NCBI RefSeq assembly: GCF_024713975.1
Contig: NC_091116.1
Location: 14,056,682-14,120,681, forward strand
Length of the DNA: 64,000 bases
From: Paralichthys olivaceus
Lineage: Eukaryota; Chordata; Actinopteri; Pleuronectiformes; Paralichthyidae
Direction of reading: 5' to 3'
Positions 38,210 through 48,954 of the stretch are shown in pieces; position 1 is the first letter of the stretch, and every line of letters starts with the position of its first letter. The notes under the pieces are model-generated. The model saw nothing but the letters and a program-made list of their open reading frames with translations. It did not search any database and was not told the origin of the DNA. The translations under genes were made by a program, and so were the position numbers.

Positions 38210-40100
38210 ACACATCTCAACTACCGTCCATGTGACCAGAGCAGCACGGAGCTCTCTGATGCTGCTGCCGACGCGTGTTTCTGTGTAGGTGGTCACGATC
38301 ATCATCAGAGACGCGTCCCACCTGTTTTCTTATGAAACTTCTCTTTCATATCAGCTGCAGCTGGTTCCTGTCCTCGCTCCCAGGCCTGATTAGAAGGCTG
38401 CGGCCTGCTCCTGCTGTGTCATTGGGACCTCTGATGGTGATTTATTCCCCCGACATGACATCTCGTCCAGAACGGTGGCGGTCGTGGTCGTGGAAAGCCT
38501 CGGCCGCCTGCTCGTGTCTCCTCTGTAATGATGGAGCTCGTTTCGACCTCAACTGAAAACCTGAGGCAAAGAGTTCAGTTTCAAACTCCTGCAGAGACGC
38601 TTCCGGAGAGAGATCGTTCTTATCTTCAAACACGGACATGAATCCGTTCCGAGCTGCTCAAAGGTCAGAGGTCCTGGAATCTGCAGGAGATCGTTGTTTG
38701 AGTGGATCTAGAATAAAAACCAGAAAGTCGAGTCACGTGAATATGGTCTGAAACATTTTACTCTAGTTCAGGATCAGAAGTGTTTAAATTAAGTTTTATC
38801 AAATGTTCAAACTGACAGAACAATGAGCCCTGATTGGCCTCCACCACAGACATAAAAGTTCCCATGAGCCTCGGCTTCTCCTGCAGGAACCGCGAAGCTT
38901 TCAGTGACGCCGCGGCTGAACCGACTCTGAGCGTCACGTTTAAGAGCTCGTTTGTCATCAGGAACATTCGGTTCTCCTCTGCTTCGCTCCTCGAAGGTGG
39001 AGGAGTGATTATTTTCAGACGCCTGTCGCTCACATTAACGACTCAATAACAAGCGGCTGTGATTGATATGTGCTTAGCTGCTAAAAATAACAGCGTGCAC
39101 GTTACAGAGTGGCTGCTGTTCACATGTTGTGTTTCCACCGAGCAGATGAAGACATTCATGAAGACGCCCGGACTTGACAGAGCTCCGCTGTGTCACGAAG
39201 CCTTCAGTCAGTCATGAGGACGTGTCGGCTGCAGACTGACGGAGGCAGGTCTGTGCACGAAGGGCAGAAAAAAACAGAACGTCTCCAGAGAGCTCAGGAT
39301 TTCATCAGATAAATGAAGCTGCATGAAGAGTCTGTTGTTCGTCCTCTGGTGTTTTGGGGCTGAAGCTCAAGAGTCGTGTGATCGGATAGAAAACCTGTTT
39401 GTTTCTAAACGTGAAGTTAAATGAGACGTCACGATGTTGGAGCTCAGACTCAGAACCTCCTGGATAAATGAGCAGAAATCCATATTTGTATTAATACATA
39501 TCACTGCTGGTCAAACCGCCTCCTCGTTGGACGGAGATAAAACGTCATAATACATTCAAATGATTCTGTTAAAGGTTTCACATCACGCTCTTGTTTCTCC
39601 ATCTCGTTCAACTTTCCACGAGGTCAGATTTCAGGGTTATGATTATTTCTTATGAGGCTCATCCACCTCCTTAGATCAGACTCTTTCTAAAACCCGGAGC
39701 TGCAGAAGGAGCAGAGAACTTCTCCTCCGTCACTGAGCGGCAGAGAGAAGCTGCTGAATCATGTTGGGGATCGAGCTCCGGCCTCTAATTCACGCACCCG
39801 GGGGACGGCCCGGCTCTGACGGACAGCCTGTGAGTGATGGACAGAGCCTGAGGCGGAGACACTGCCTCAGTGTGTCGAGACCACAGCCGCTCTGTTCAGG
39901 CCCCACGGGGGGCCACCGGGGCCCCCAGAGCCCCCGCAACAAATCTCCCAATTGTGTTCCCCAACGCTCAGCAGAACACGCCACATGATCCTTATCAGGC
40001 GGCCTTTAAAGTAAATATACACCCGACATATATTACCATAAATTATCTCAGTGTGTTAGACCACGATGGTGATTGCAGCTAAACGCTGTATCCATCAACA
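38210..40100. other. noncoding stretch, no gene seen
   Basis: No supported coding region. A G/C-rich patch lies at 39900-39940. Confidence 0.55.
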
Positions 40101-40104
40101 TGCT

Positions 40105-40106
<2 letters not shown>

Positions 40107-40154
<48 letters not shown>
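40107..40154. repeat. (TG)n microsatellite
   Basis: Pure run of about 48 bp. A second run is at 40339-40361. Confidence 0.97.
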
Positions 40155-40157
<3 letters not shown>

Positions 40158-40389
40158 GAGGAACATTCATGCTCCTCGTCGTTGCCAATGTTTGTTCAAG
40201 TCCCTCGAATGAGATCTCTGAGATTTGTATGAACACAAGCTGCGGATGATGTCACTCATTGAGCAGCGTCTCACATTCAGAGTAAGCTGCTTTAATAGCT
40301 GCCTTCTTGAATCATTGCCATCTCTCCTGGAGGATACTGTGTGTGTGTGTGTGTGTGTGTGACACATGTTAGCACGTGCTATAACCAGG

Positions 40390-40530
40390 TCCGTCAGAAA
40401 TGCCCTGAAACGAGCGAGGTTAAATGAGTTCGCTGGATGTTGGCTCGGACGCTTCTTGGCGATGATTCGTTATGCAAATACATTGATGGGTTTTCTTTGT
40501 CACTGTGTGGGAGCCGAGAAAACACAAACA
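40390..40530. promoter_or_regulatory. possible conserved noncoding element with octamer
   Basis: Contains a perfect octamer ATGCAAAT in TTATGCAAATACATTGATGG followed by TTTTCTTTGTC, a POU/SOX-like arrangement. Confidence 0.3.
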
Positions 40531-40539
40531 TCAATATGC

Positions 40540-41980
40540 AGAATTCACTGGTGTCCATTCACACAACTGTCATGTCTTCATCCTGAAGGAGCTGAAATAT
40601 CTTCATGATGCTGTTGACCTCCTCGTGTGACGGCCGCTCCTCCACGCCGGTCCGCGGAGGAGTTCAGTAGAACCTCGGCTCCTTCACGTGGATCAGGATT
40701 CACCGGGATGCTCCTGGTCTCCTGCTGTCGGAGGAGGCTCAGAGGTCATGACAGACTCTCTCACTGTGATTTCCTCCTCGTTCCACCTACTCGACTGTTT
40801 TCACGTAAACCCGTGACAAACAAACAAGCGGGTTACTCACATCACCTCAGCTGACTTTTAAAGAGGATTTGAGTCGGCGCTCTGAGTGGTTTAATGCTCG
40901 TTACGTCTCTTGTGATTGATTCAGAGTCAGAACGAGTCTTTTGAACTCTGCTCCTTGTAAATTAAACCTACAAAAGCTAAAACAACCTCCACTTCTTCTC
41001 AGAACATTTTATCTTCTCAGTTTGATTCACGCCGTCACACTGGACCTGAGCCAGCCGCCCTCACGTATTCTGAACATCACGGCTCCTGTGATTCCTGGAA
41101 AAGACCCACAGCGCTCGTTAATCTTTCAGCTCCTGTTCTTACGCTCGACTTTAAACGTCCAGCCGCCGCCTCGCAGCTATTCAGCCAATAATCTGCTAAG
41201 TGTGTGGTTATACTGAAAAATAATTCAACACCAAATCCACGTTAAGACCATAATGGCGTTTTGTTCTCCTGCACAAATTCGTCTAAGCCTCTTAATTATC
41301 TGAGTCGTACAGTGTTTTGGCGAGCGCCTTCTGAGCCGATGAAGTCACTCATACCAGGAGATTAACCGACTGGGAGGCCTTGACCTCAGAAATGGCGGGC
41401 GGCTCGCTGCCGACCCACGGTGTGAGGTAGCTGAGGTGAGACACGTGGGCCTCAGTCAGAAACCGACACAGCCTGTCCAGTGTGGAGTTCACCACGCTGC
41501 GAGCTGAGTCACCGCTAACAACACAGACACAGTGCACGAGACAGAGGAGCGTTTGACGTGAAGGAGGCCTGATGAGAAACAAGCAGTGGGCGGACCAGAG
41601 GATTCACCGTGAGCCGCGGAGATCTCACCGGATCAACTCGCTCTTTGAGACGCATCTCGACTGTAACCTGGATCAGATGCACTTCTCCGAGTTTGTCCTG
41701 GCGACACGACGAGCAGCAGCAGAAACACACGTGTGCCGGGCGTCATGTCTCCGTCGCTGCTGATGTTCGTGGGCTTTCAAACCAATGAAGCAGGTATCGG
41801 AGCCACGCCCCTCCTGAGCTCCAGCGCGGAGGAGGTGCTATCAGCTGATTTGAAGGAGCTGCAGCCAGATTCCATCAGTCCTCCGGCTCGGAGGCCGGGG
41901 GAGCCGCGAACCTCAGGGCGACAACAACAGCTCAGTGTGCGCCTCCCCCCACCTCCCCCCACCCCCTTCCTGCTCCGCCA
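40540..41980. other. noncoding stretch, no gene seen
   Basis: No supported coding region. Ordinary sequence. Confidence 0.5.
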
Positions 41981-41984
41981 ATTC

Positions 41985-42185
41985 ATCAGGCCGGGCATGA
42001 CACAAGAATTGCAGCCCCCCGAATGTCAAGGCAATCAGAGACTCAATCAGAGCTGCAGAGCACAGTGGGAACCACACTCCCAACACATGTGCACAGGAGT
42101 ACCCTGAGGGCCCCAAAGCTGCAGAACTAATGAGAGAGAATATATGTGCCCCACAAGTATGTACCCCAGAGAGGCCGAGCGGCAG
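41985..42185. promoter_or_regulatory. candidate conserved noncoding element
   Basis: ACACAAGAATTGCAGCCCC, GAATGTCAAGGCAATCAGAG, AACTAATGAGAGAGAATATA and CCCCACAAGTATGTACCCC. Nonrepetitive, no protein frame. Confidence 0.3.
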
Positions 42186-42344
42186 CACGGGGACCCAGCA
42201 CCCTTAGAGAGACAGAGGAGGAAAAGTAAATCAGCCTCGACGCCGCTCCGGTAACGACGCCTTAACCCTTTATTCAGAGAGCGCGGCCCTGAAACACGAG
42301 CGGACCTGCCCGGACACGAGCGGCGAATCAAGGAGGAGGAAAAA

Positions 42345-42520
42345 TAAACACGGCAATATCTGCCAAGGGCACACGATGGAGGTGCCCCTCTTAAATAATA
42401 TTGATGTGAGCCTGGAGAGACACGTGGCCTGATTTAGATAATGGATGTGCCTTTTTTTTTTTAGTTTCCTTTAAATTGCTGTCAATTACTCAAAAGAAAC
42501 ATTTCAAGTGAGAACACAAG
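42345..42520. promoter_or_regulatory. candidate conserved noncoding element
   Basis: CTTAAATAATATTGATGTGA, CTGATTTAGATAATGG, a T12 run, then TTTAAATTGCTGTCAATTAC and AAACATTTCAAGTG. Confidence 0.35.
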
Positions 42521-42779
42521 TGTCCCCCACTGAGCCTCCTGCAACTGGCTTTGTCCTACTTTCCCCGGGCGGCGGCTGCAACAATGGAAATGTCAAATAA
42601 AAGGAGACGGAGAAACCTGGGACAGCGAGCGCGTGGACACGTGAAAGACACGCAGGTATGAGACCACGAGTGTCGGTCGGCGGGACGCCGGGGGTCACGG
42701 TGTTTTCTTCCCCGTGTCATCAGCCTCGTTCTCGATGCTCTAATGCTCTCGGTATGTCTCCTGACCTAGAAACAGGGAT

Positions 42780-43060
42780 AAGCATCAGGCTTAATCAGGC
42801 AACAGAAATGGCAGCTTGCTCACTGTACACTTATGAATGAGCCTCTCATTATGAGGAGGTGCTGCCGGTCGCGGGGGCTCCTTCTCCGCCATTAGATTAG
42901 AGCCTCCTCGTGAATATTCATGAGGCCGGCACGTCATTCTCATGAAGCCTCTGTGGTATGAATATTCTAATGAGGCCGGCTCTCCCCCTCTCCCTCTCTC
43001 TCTCTCTCTCTCTCTCCCTCCGCAGCTTCTTCCCCTGCTCATGAATATTCATGGCGGCAG
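42780..43060. promoter_or_regulatory. cluster of ATGAATATTCAT palindromes (candidate POU-factor element)
   Basis: GTGAATATTCATGAGGCCGG at 42910-42929, TATGAATATTCTAATGAGG at 42957-42975 and ATGAATATTCATGGCGG at 43041-43057. The first two share the flank ATGAGGCCGGC and the first and third share TGAATATTCATG. Neighbouring words GATAAGCATCAGGC, GCTTAATCAGGC and CATTATGAGG and a (CT)n run at 42994-43018 fill the block. TGAATATTCA-type palindromes resemble dimeric POU-homeodomain sites. Confidence 0.4.
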
Positions 43061-45380
43061 GACGCTCGTCGCCGCTCGGGTCAGTTGGACGCAGTGATCC
43101 AGCAGCAGCCCCGGCTTAACCAACCATCTGGAGCGTTTAGGGAACACAATGTGCCACACCCCCCGTCAGCGCCCCCAAAAATAAAGTACAAGGAGAATTA
43201 CATCACCGCCGACCACCGTCTTTAACCTCCCGATAAGACGGCAGCGCTGCGGGCTGGGATCAGAGCGGAGGGGCTCATGTCCGTCTTTGCTTCAACACCC
43301 GGTCCCCCCACGCTCACGTCTTTCAGATCCATGTCGGATTTAACTCCAGTCTCATCAGAGGAGAAAAATAAAAACCACTCTGAAGCTCAGCAGCTTGAAG
43401 CTGAAGATGTTAAACGTCACTGCGTGTTCACTTCGTCATCATTGTCTGAGTCCCACCTGCAGCTCGGACTAATCCGGGCGGACTTGTTGCCGTGATTTCA
43501 GAAACCGCGGTTTCTCGTGAATTTCTAAGACCTTGAGACTGTGACTCATATCGCGCTGTGATATCTGGAAGTGTTTTTGGGGCGAGACAGCAGTGAGCCC
43601 TGGTGCCCTGAAGACCAGAGACAGCGGGTGAATGCCTGAAGCGTGAGTCAGGAGGCGTCTGAACAACAACAACAAGACAGAGCCTCTGGGAGGAAGAGGC
43701 GAGTGAATTAACGCCTGAGCTGCTAAAACACTGAAACTGTCCAGTGAAGAAGAAGTCACGAGATCTGATCGGACGATCCGTCTGCTTTTTAAACGCTTTC
43801 ACTTTATTTTGATCGCCGCTCTCGTTTTGTTCCTCGTGGTCCGAAAAATTATTAAAAGCAGCCGGAACTTATTATTTTCATCCGAATGTTTTATTTCTTT
43901 CTCCTCGAAATGAAACGTGATGAAAGTGTAGCTCAGTTGGTTTATAAGGAAGAAACCAGATAATAATGAATTTCACAGATTTAAAACTCCTCACTATGTT
44001 TTAATGATGTGAAGTGAAGTCATGTTAGTGAGAGAGTTTAATTTACTTACTATCAAATACTAAATCAAAACCTTCTGACTAATCAAAAAAAGTATTTTTG
44101 ATGTATTTTTTAAAACCTCAACTTTATCAGTTTGTGTATTTTTCGGGCAGAGATGATCTTCCATACTTCAGGGCTGCAGGAAGAGAGATTAAGTTTATTA
44201 CCTCATTTTCTGGTTCCGTCTCCCTGAGGTTCCATATTTTAACTTTGAAGCGTAAACGACCTCAACAACAAGTTTAATTAACTCAAAATGTGTATTGTTC
44301 TAAACTGCAGTCGTGGTGCGTTCACTGACACGAGCAGAGTCGGAGCAGATTCTCCCGACAGCAGTGAAACTACCTTTTCATCCCATTAAAGAACAAAGAA
44401 ACCTCTGTGCTTCACTTTAACTGCTGCTAATTCCTGACAGAGCTGAAGCTGATATCTGGAAACACTCAGCCTCACACGTGTGAGCAACAAACACAAAATA
44501 CTCAAACACGCAGGAACATGGTAAACATGTGGAACCACTACAGAAACTATACGCACGAATAAAATCCTACAACTCACAACACGAAGAGAAACTGCTTCAT
44601 CCTCTGCAAAGAGACGTGATGGAAAGATAAATATAGATGTATGTTGGAAATGAACTTCCAGACCCACGGCTGCAAGGAAAGGTTTTTAAATCTGCGTGTG
44701 TGTTTCCTTTGGAGCGTGCAGCACCACGTCATCATCGGAGATATCTTCTAGAAACACTCTGCAGAGGGATCCCTGTTAAACTGTTACCGACCACCATTTG
44801 TTATGAGTTCGAGCTGTCAGTCACCTCCGAGACACTAATCTCCCCCCCGAGGTCGTCCCGTGTCAGCGGCGAGGCGCTGGACGTGTCACGCTCGCCTTCA
44901 TTTCACAGAAGCCTGATAAGGTGCAGGACGGAGCGGCTGAGCCTCGGGTGAAAGAGAAACCTGGAGATGCATCGTGCATATTTTGATAAGTGCAGTGGAA
45001 CATTCCAGTCATTCTCCACCATAAACTCATGAGAACGAGCGGCGGCGAGCGGCGACGCCCCTCACAACACATCCCTCTTCTTCTCCTCTTCTATCACGGC
45101 GTCCGCTCTCAGCGGAAGGCGGGATGAAGGGTCGAGTCCACGTTATGGCCTTTGATGGAGAAAGTTTCCACATGTCTGAAATGTTAACGGCACTTAGACG
45201 TGTTTATGTTTCAGCTTTAGTGACTCGCTCGAGTTTAGAAAAATGCAAGATCACCCACATTACGAGAAACCGGCGAGGAAAAAAAGAAAAGAGCAAATAC
45301 TTGATTTAATTTGAGACCGGAGGAGCTCCGTCAGTAAACAGGAAGTCACAGCTCAACGGGACACACGTTAGGATACAAGG
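43061..45380. other. noncoding stretch, no gene seen
   Basis: AT-rich at 43800-44300. No supported coding region. Confidence 0.55.
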
Positions 45381-45389
45381 TCAGGATCT

Positions 45390-45590
45390 TTAAAGACGAC
45401 ACATCTTCACTTCCTGTTGAACAAAAACAAGCTAAAACATCTCGATGCCAACGAATCGTGGTGGCCCCGCCCATACACGCACCTGACCAATCCTGAGTCA
45501 GCTGTCAATCATGACGTCTCCGCCTGTTTTTCCATCATCAGATATTTGATGTAGAAGCAACACGCATGAAGAGGAGGTGTAAACATGTGC
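45390..45590 (+). mobile_element. partial copy of the inverted-repeat element
   Basis: GACGACACATCTTCACTTCC, CCCCGCCCATACACGC, CTGACCAATCC and GTCAGCTGTCAATCATGACG match the other copies. The right end has decayed. Confidence 0.65.
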
Positions 45591-46204
45591 AGTGATGCGT
45601 GGTTAAAGATTATAATGTGTGTGTCGTGATCTGTCGGCCTAAGTAAACAGCTCGGAGCGGAGCGCCGCTTCAGGGAAACACGTCTTCAGGTTGAAGGAGG
45701 CGGAGTTATGGATCTTAATGGTCATCAGCGTCTTCAAACATGAAACCTGTGTATTGCAGGAGGAGGAGGAGGAGCCTCCGGGAGCCAGCGTTTTCTTTTC
45801 ACAAAGACTTTTAACATCTTGAATTCTACTCGAGTGAAATGACTTTCTGATCTCGTCTACCTGCGCTCGGCCTCGAAATACCACAGCTTCCTGTGGGACG
45901 GCGTCAACCTTCCCCCGATTCTCCCGCAGATGGAAAATCCAATCGATATTTTCAGTGTGTTGTGGGAACGCGGAGCTGAAGTGGACAGAGGGGCCTCGTT
46001 CTCTCACCACGCAGAGCTTCCTCTGAGAGACACAGACTTTCCATAGATTCAAAGATACTGACACACAACTCATGTTGTTCCACTGACCCACAATCAGCTG
46101 AGAGAAGTTCACTGACCCCGGGTGAAGATCCAGACTGGGGCTTCAGATCGGGGTTTCCAGAGGACGAATCATCTCAGTGATCACCTGACGTTTCTTTTGT
46201 CAGC

Positions 46205-46310
46205 GCCACCAACAGGTTGAAACGTGTAGAAGCTGAACACGAGAAGACAACAGTCGCTGGTGTATATAAGAGCCATGTTGCAGCCGCCCACCAGGGGGCG
46301 ATGAAGATGC
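46205..46310. mobile_element. possible remnant of the inverted-repeat element
   Basis: The words CACCAGGGGGCGATGAAGATG and AGCGCCACCAACAGG resemble the 3' inner part of the 50.4-kb copy (CACCAGGGGGCGATCAAGATG). Only this short piece matches. Confidence 0.25.
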
Positions 46311-47276
46311 AAAGAGAATTAGCGCCATGCTAGCTGGTTTTCATTGTGTGGCAGGTTGTTGTTGTTGTTGTTGTTGACAGCCTCACACCATGTCTTTCAT
46401 TTGAACCTGCGATGCATCGTGTAATTAGAGGACTCACAATCGGAATCCGAGGAGACGACAGCTCCTCGTCCTCGGCGGTTTCCAAACCCCGGCTCGGGGC
46501 GACGGGCTCCGTGCGGTGTCACCCGGCGTGAACGTGTGATTGATGAGTGGTAACCTCTCCCAGTCCTGAAACAAATTAGATGTGCAGCTCTGTCTCCGTC
46601 AGTCAGCAGAGTGTTGTAATGCGTGGTCGCTGCCAGCCTCGTTCACTGGAGGTGAGCTGCAGCGGGGCCCGGGGCCGCGCTCATTAACATTCCTGTGTTT
46701 TGCGGCGGACCTGCTGATGCCGAGCAACATGATAAAACAGCTCTCGTGTGTCACCTGACATCACCGCAAAGTCCGCTCTGTAATCCACTTAATTCCTCTT
46801 CAAGAAGCAACAACATGTCCGTCCCCTCCGAGGACTCACCGACTGTGGAAATATCCAAATGTCTTCATGGCTTCAGTAAAAGCTTTTTTATTAGCTTGAA
46901 GCTAAATAAAGCAACTCGACCAGTCACAACTTCATATGATGAAGGAAAAGAAACGAGCTGCAGCTGAGCGTGAAACATGAGAAACAAGAAATAATATAAT
47001 AAAACCTCGTTAAACGTTTTACACCTGTGAAGCTCGAGGCACAAACCAACCACACGTGTTCACGTCACATGATTAAAACCATGTTCAACATGTTTTCATT
47101 GTCCGTGATCGCATTATTTTCTGTCTCAACGATTATTGTTGGAATTAAAAACAAGTTTAAAATCATTCAAACGCAGCAAAACCAGCAAAGACTGAAGAAG
47201 CTGAGACTGATTCATATCTCAATTCAATAATTCATAATTCATAATAATAATAAATAAGGTGATGCACAGTGACTTG

Positions 47277-47295
47277 ATGGATGGATGGATTGATG

Positions 47296-47330
<35 letters not shown>

Positions 47331-47348
47331 GGATTGATTGATGGATTG
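47277..47348. repeat. (GATT)n/(GATG)n tetranucleotide repeat
   Basis: GATGGATGGATGGATTGATG followed by many GATT units. Confidence 0.97.
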
Positions 47349-47430
47349 CAGCTGCAGACTTTGACCTTTTCTTCTGCACTGATCGTGTTTCATTTTAAAC
47401 ATCAGCTGCAGAAAACACCACAGGTACTTA

Positions 47431-47438
47431 TCTCTCTC

Positions 47439-47482
<44 letters not shown>

Positions 47483-47510
47483 TCTGTCTCTCTCTCTCTC
47501 TCTCTCTCCG
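47431..47510. repeat. (CT)n microsatellite with CTGT interruptions
   Basis: TCTCTCTCTGTCTCTC-type repeats over 80 bp. Confidence 0.97.
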
Positions 47511-48104
47511 TCTCATTCCTGAGCACGATGTTGACTCTCTCGTTCGTCACCTGTCAGATTAGGGGGGGCGACTGTTTTCTCCCTGAAACGTTTCATTTCA
47601 CTCATCTTCAGCTCGCTGCTTTATTTTCAGCTGCGCCTGATGAACGTCGGCGTCGTTACTGTAGCTTCGGCGTCTCTCCGCTTCCTGCGACGCTGTTTAC
47701 GAGCTGCGGACAAACGCGGTGAAGACAGAGTCTCCTGACGAGGCGTTTGACCCCAGAGGTCAAACACTTGACCCCGGAGTCCTGCTGAGATGTGTTGGGT
47801 ATAATTAGTTCTGTCAGAGCCGGTGAGCGGGCACACGGAGACTCGGTTCTTCCTCCCAGCCCCGAGGAAACGGCTTCACCAGCTGCTCCCAGGAAAACAA
47901 ACTCGTGCCGAGGGGGATTATGGGATGTCGTTTGGAAAACACCTCTCAGAGTCTGAGGGGGTCTTTGTGTAAAACCAAGGTTTTAAAAGGATTTAAGGAA
48001 TTACATTTTTAAAAACACCCTGATCATTTATTTATGAAGCACTTATTTATGAAGCACTTATTTATCTGTCATTATTCCTCTTTCACGTCGCCCGCCCGTC
48101 TCAT

Positions 48105-48225
48105 TGTGAACACGATATCTTCAGAGCTTCTTGACGGAATTTGTTCTAATTTGGCGAAAACGTTCCCTTGGACTCAGAGATGAAGTGATTAGATTTTGGA
48201 GGTCAAAGGTCAAAGGGAATAACTT
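48105..48225 (+). mobile_element. dispersed repeat family B, copy 2
   Basis: GTGAACACGATATCTTCAGA, AAAACGTTCCCTTGGACTC, AGATGAAGTGATTAGATTTT and GGAGGTCAAAGGTCAAAGG. The first three match copy 1 at about 2.1 kb with substitutions. Confidence 0.6.
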
Positions 48226-48954
48226 GTATGTAGAACGACACTGCTCCGGTGGAAGGAGGCAAACAACCAAGCTAAGACAAATGTTATGGGACGGTTAGAT
48301 TTCTTTGCTTATTCTTTAATGACGTTCTGACATGAGGCCACTTTTTATTTCAGATGTTTATGAGTACTGTCTCATAATTCATGTAACGTCAACAACAAAT
48401 ATACGAATACTTCTATAATCAGTGAACTGTGTTCTCTTCATGTAAAGTAAACCCTTGTTCTTCAGGACTGAAGCTGCTTTAAATCATAAATCAGTTTTAC
48501 CGCCTGTGATTATTTTGTCGTTGTTCACAGTTTATTCCTCAGTAGATCGTCGTGTGGTTACATCGTTGGCAGCGTCGACCTATAAACACTCGACTCCACA
48601 CATTCAGCACATTATGGAGATTATCGGCGAGAAGCTCGGGGCTGAGAGCGGCTCTGGAGATGAATCCTTCTTGTATGTGGAATATGACACCAGACGATCT
48701 GCAATCAGTTTGGAAAAAGCCTGTGGCCTGAGATAATTAGGAGCAGGGAGTTTCTGTGGGTTTGTTACGTCTCCCAGTGGAATCAGGACAAGTAGAAATG
48801 TGTCGACACGTGTGGATCAGAAACCAGAAACCACCAGAGGTGACGGCTCCTCGTGGTTTTCGACTGAATGTTAAATATGCAGCCGTCTTTCTTCGGGGTT
48901 TCGATTCCCAACTCAGGACACAACAACACGTCGCTAAGGTTTGGTAATAAGACA

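Larger units (their letters stand above)
46320..48100. other. noncoding stretch with simple repeats, no gene seen
   Basis: GTT trinucleotide run at 46357-46375. The two tandem repeats at 47277-47348 and 47431-47510 fall here. A duplicated TTTATGAAGCACTTA lies at 48030-48062. Confidence 0.55.
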
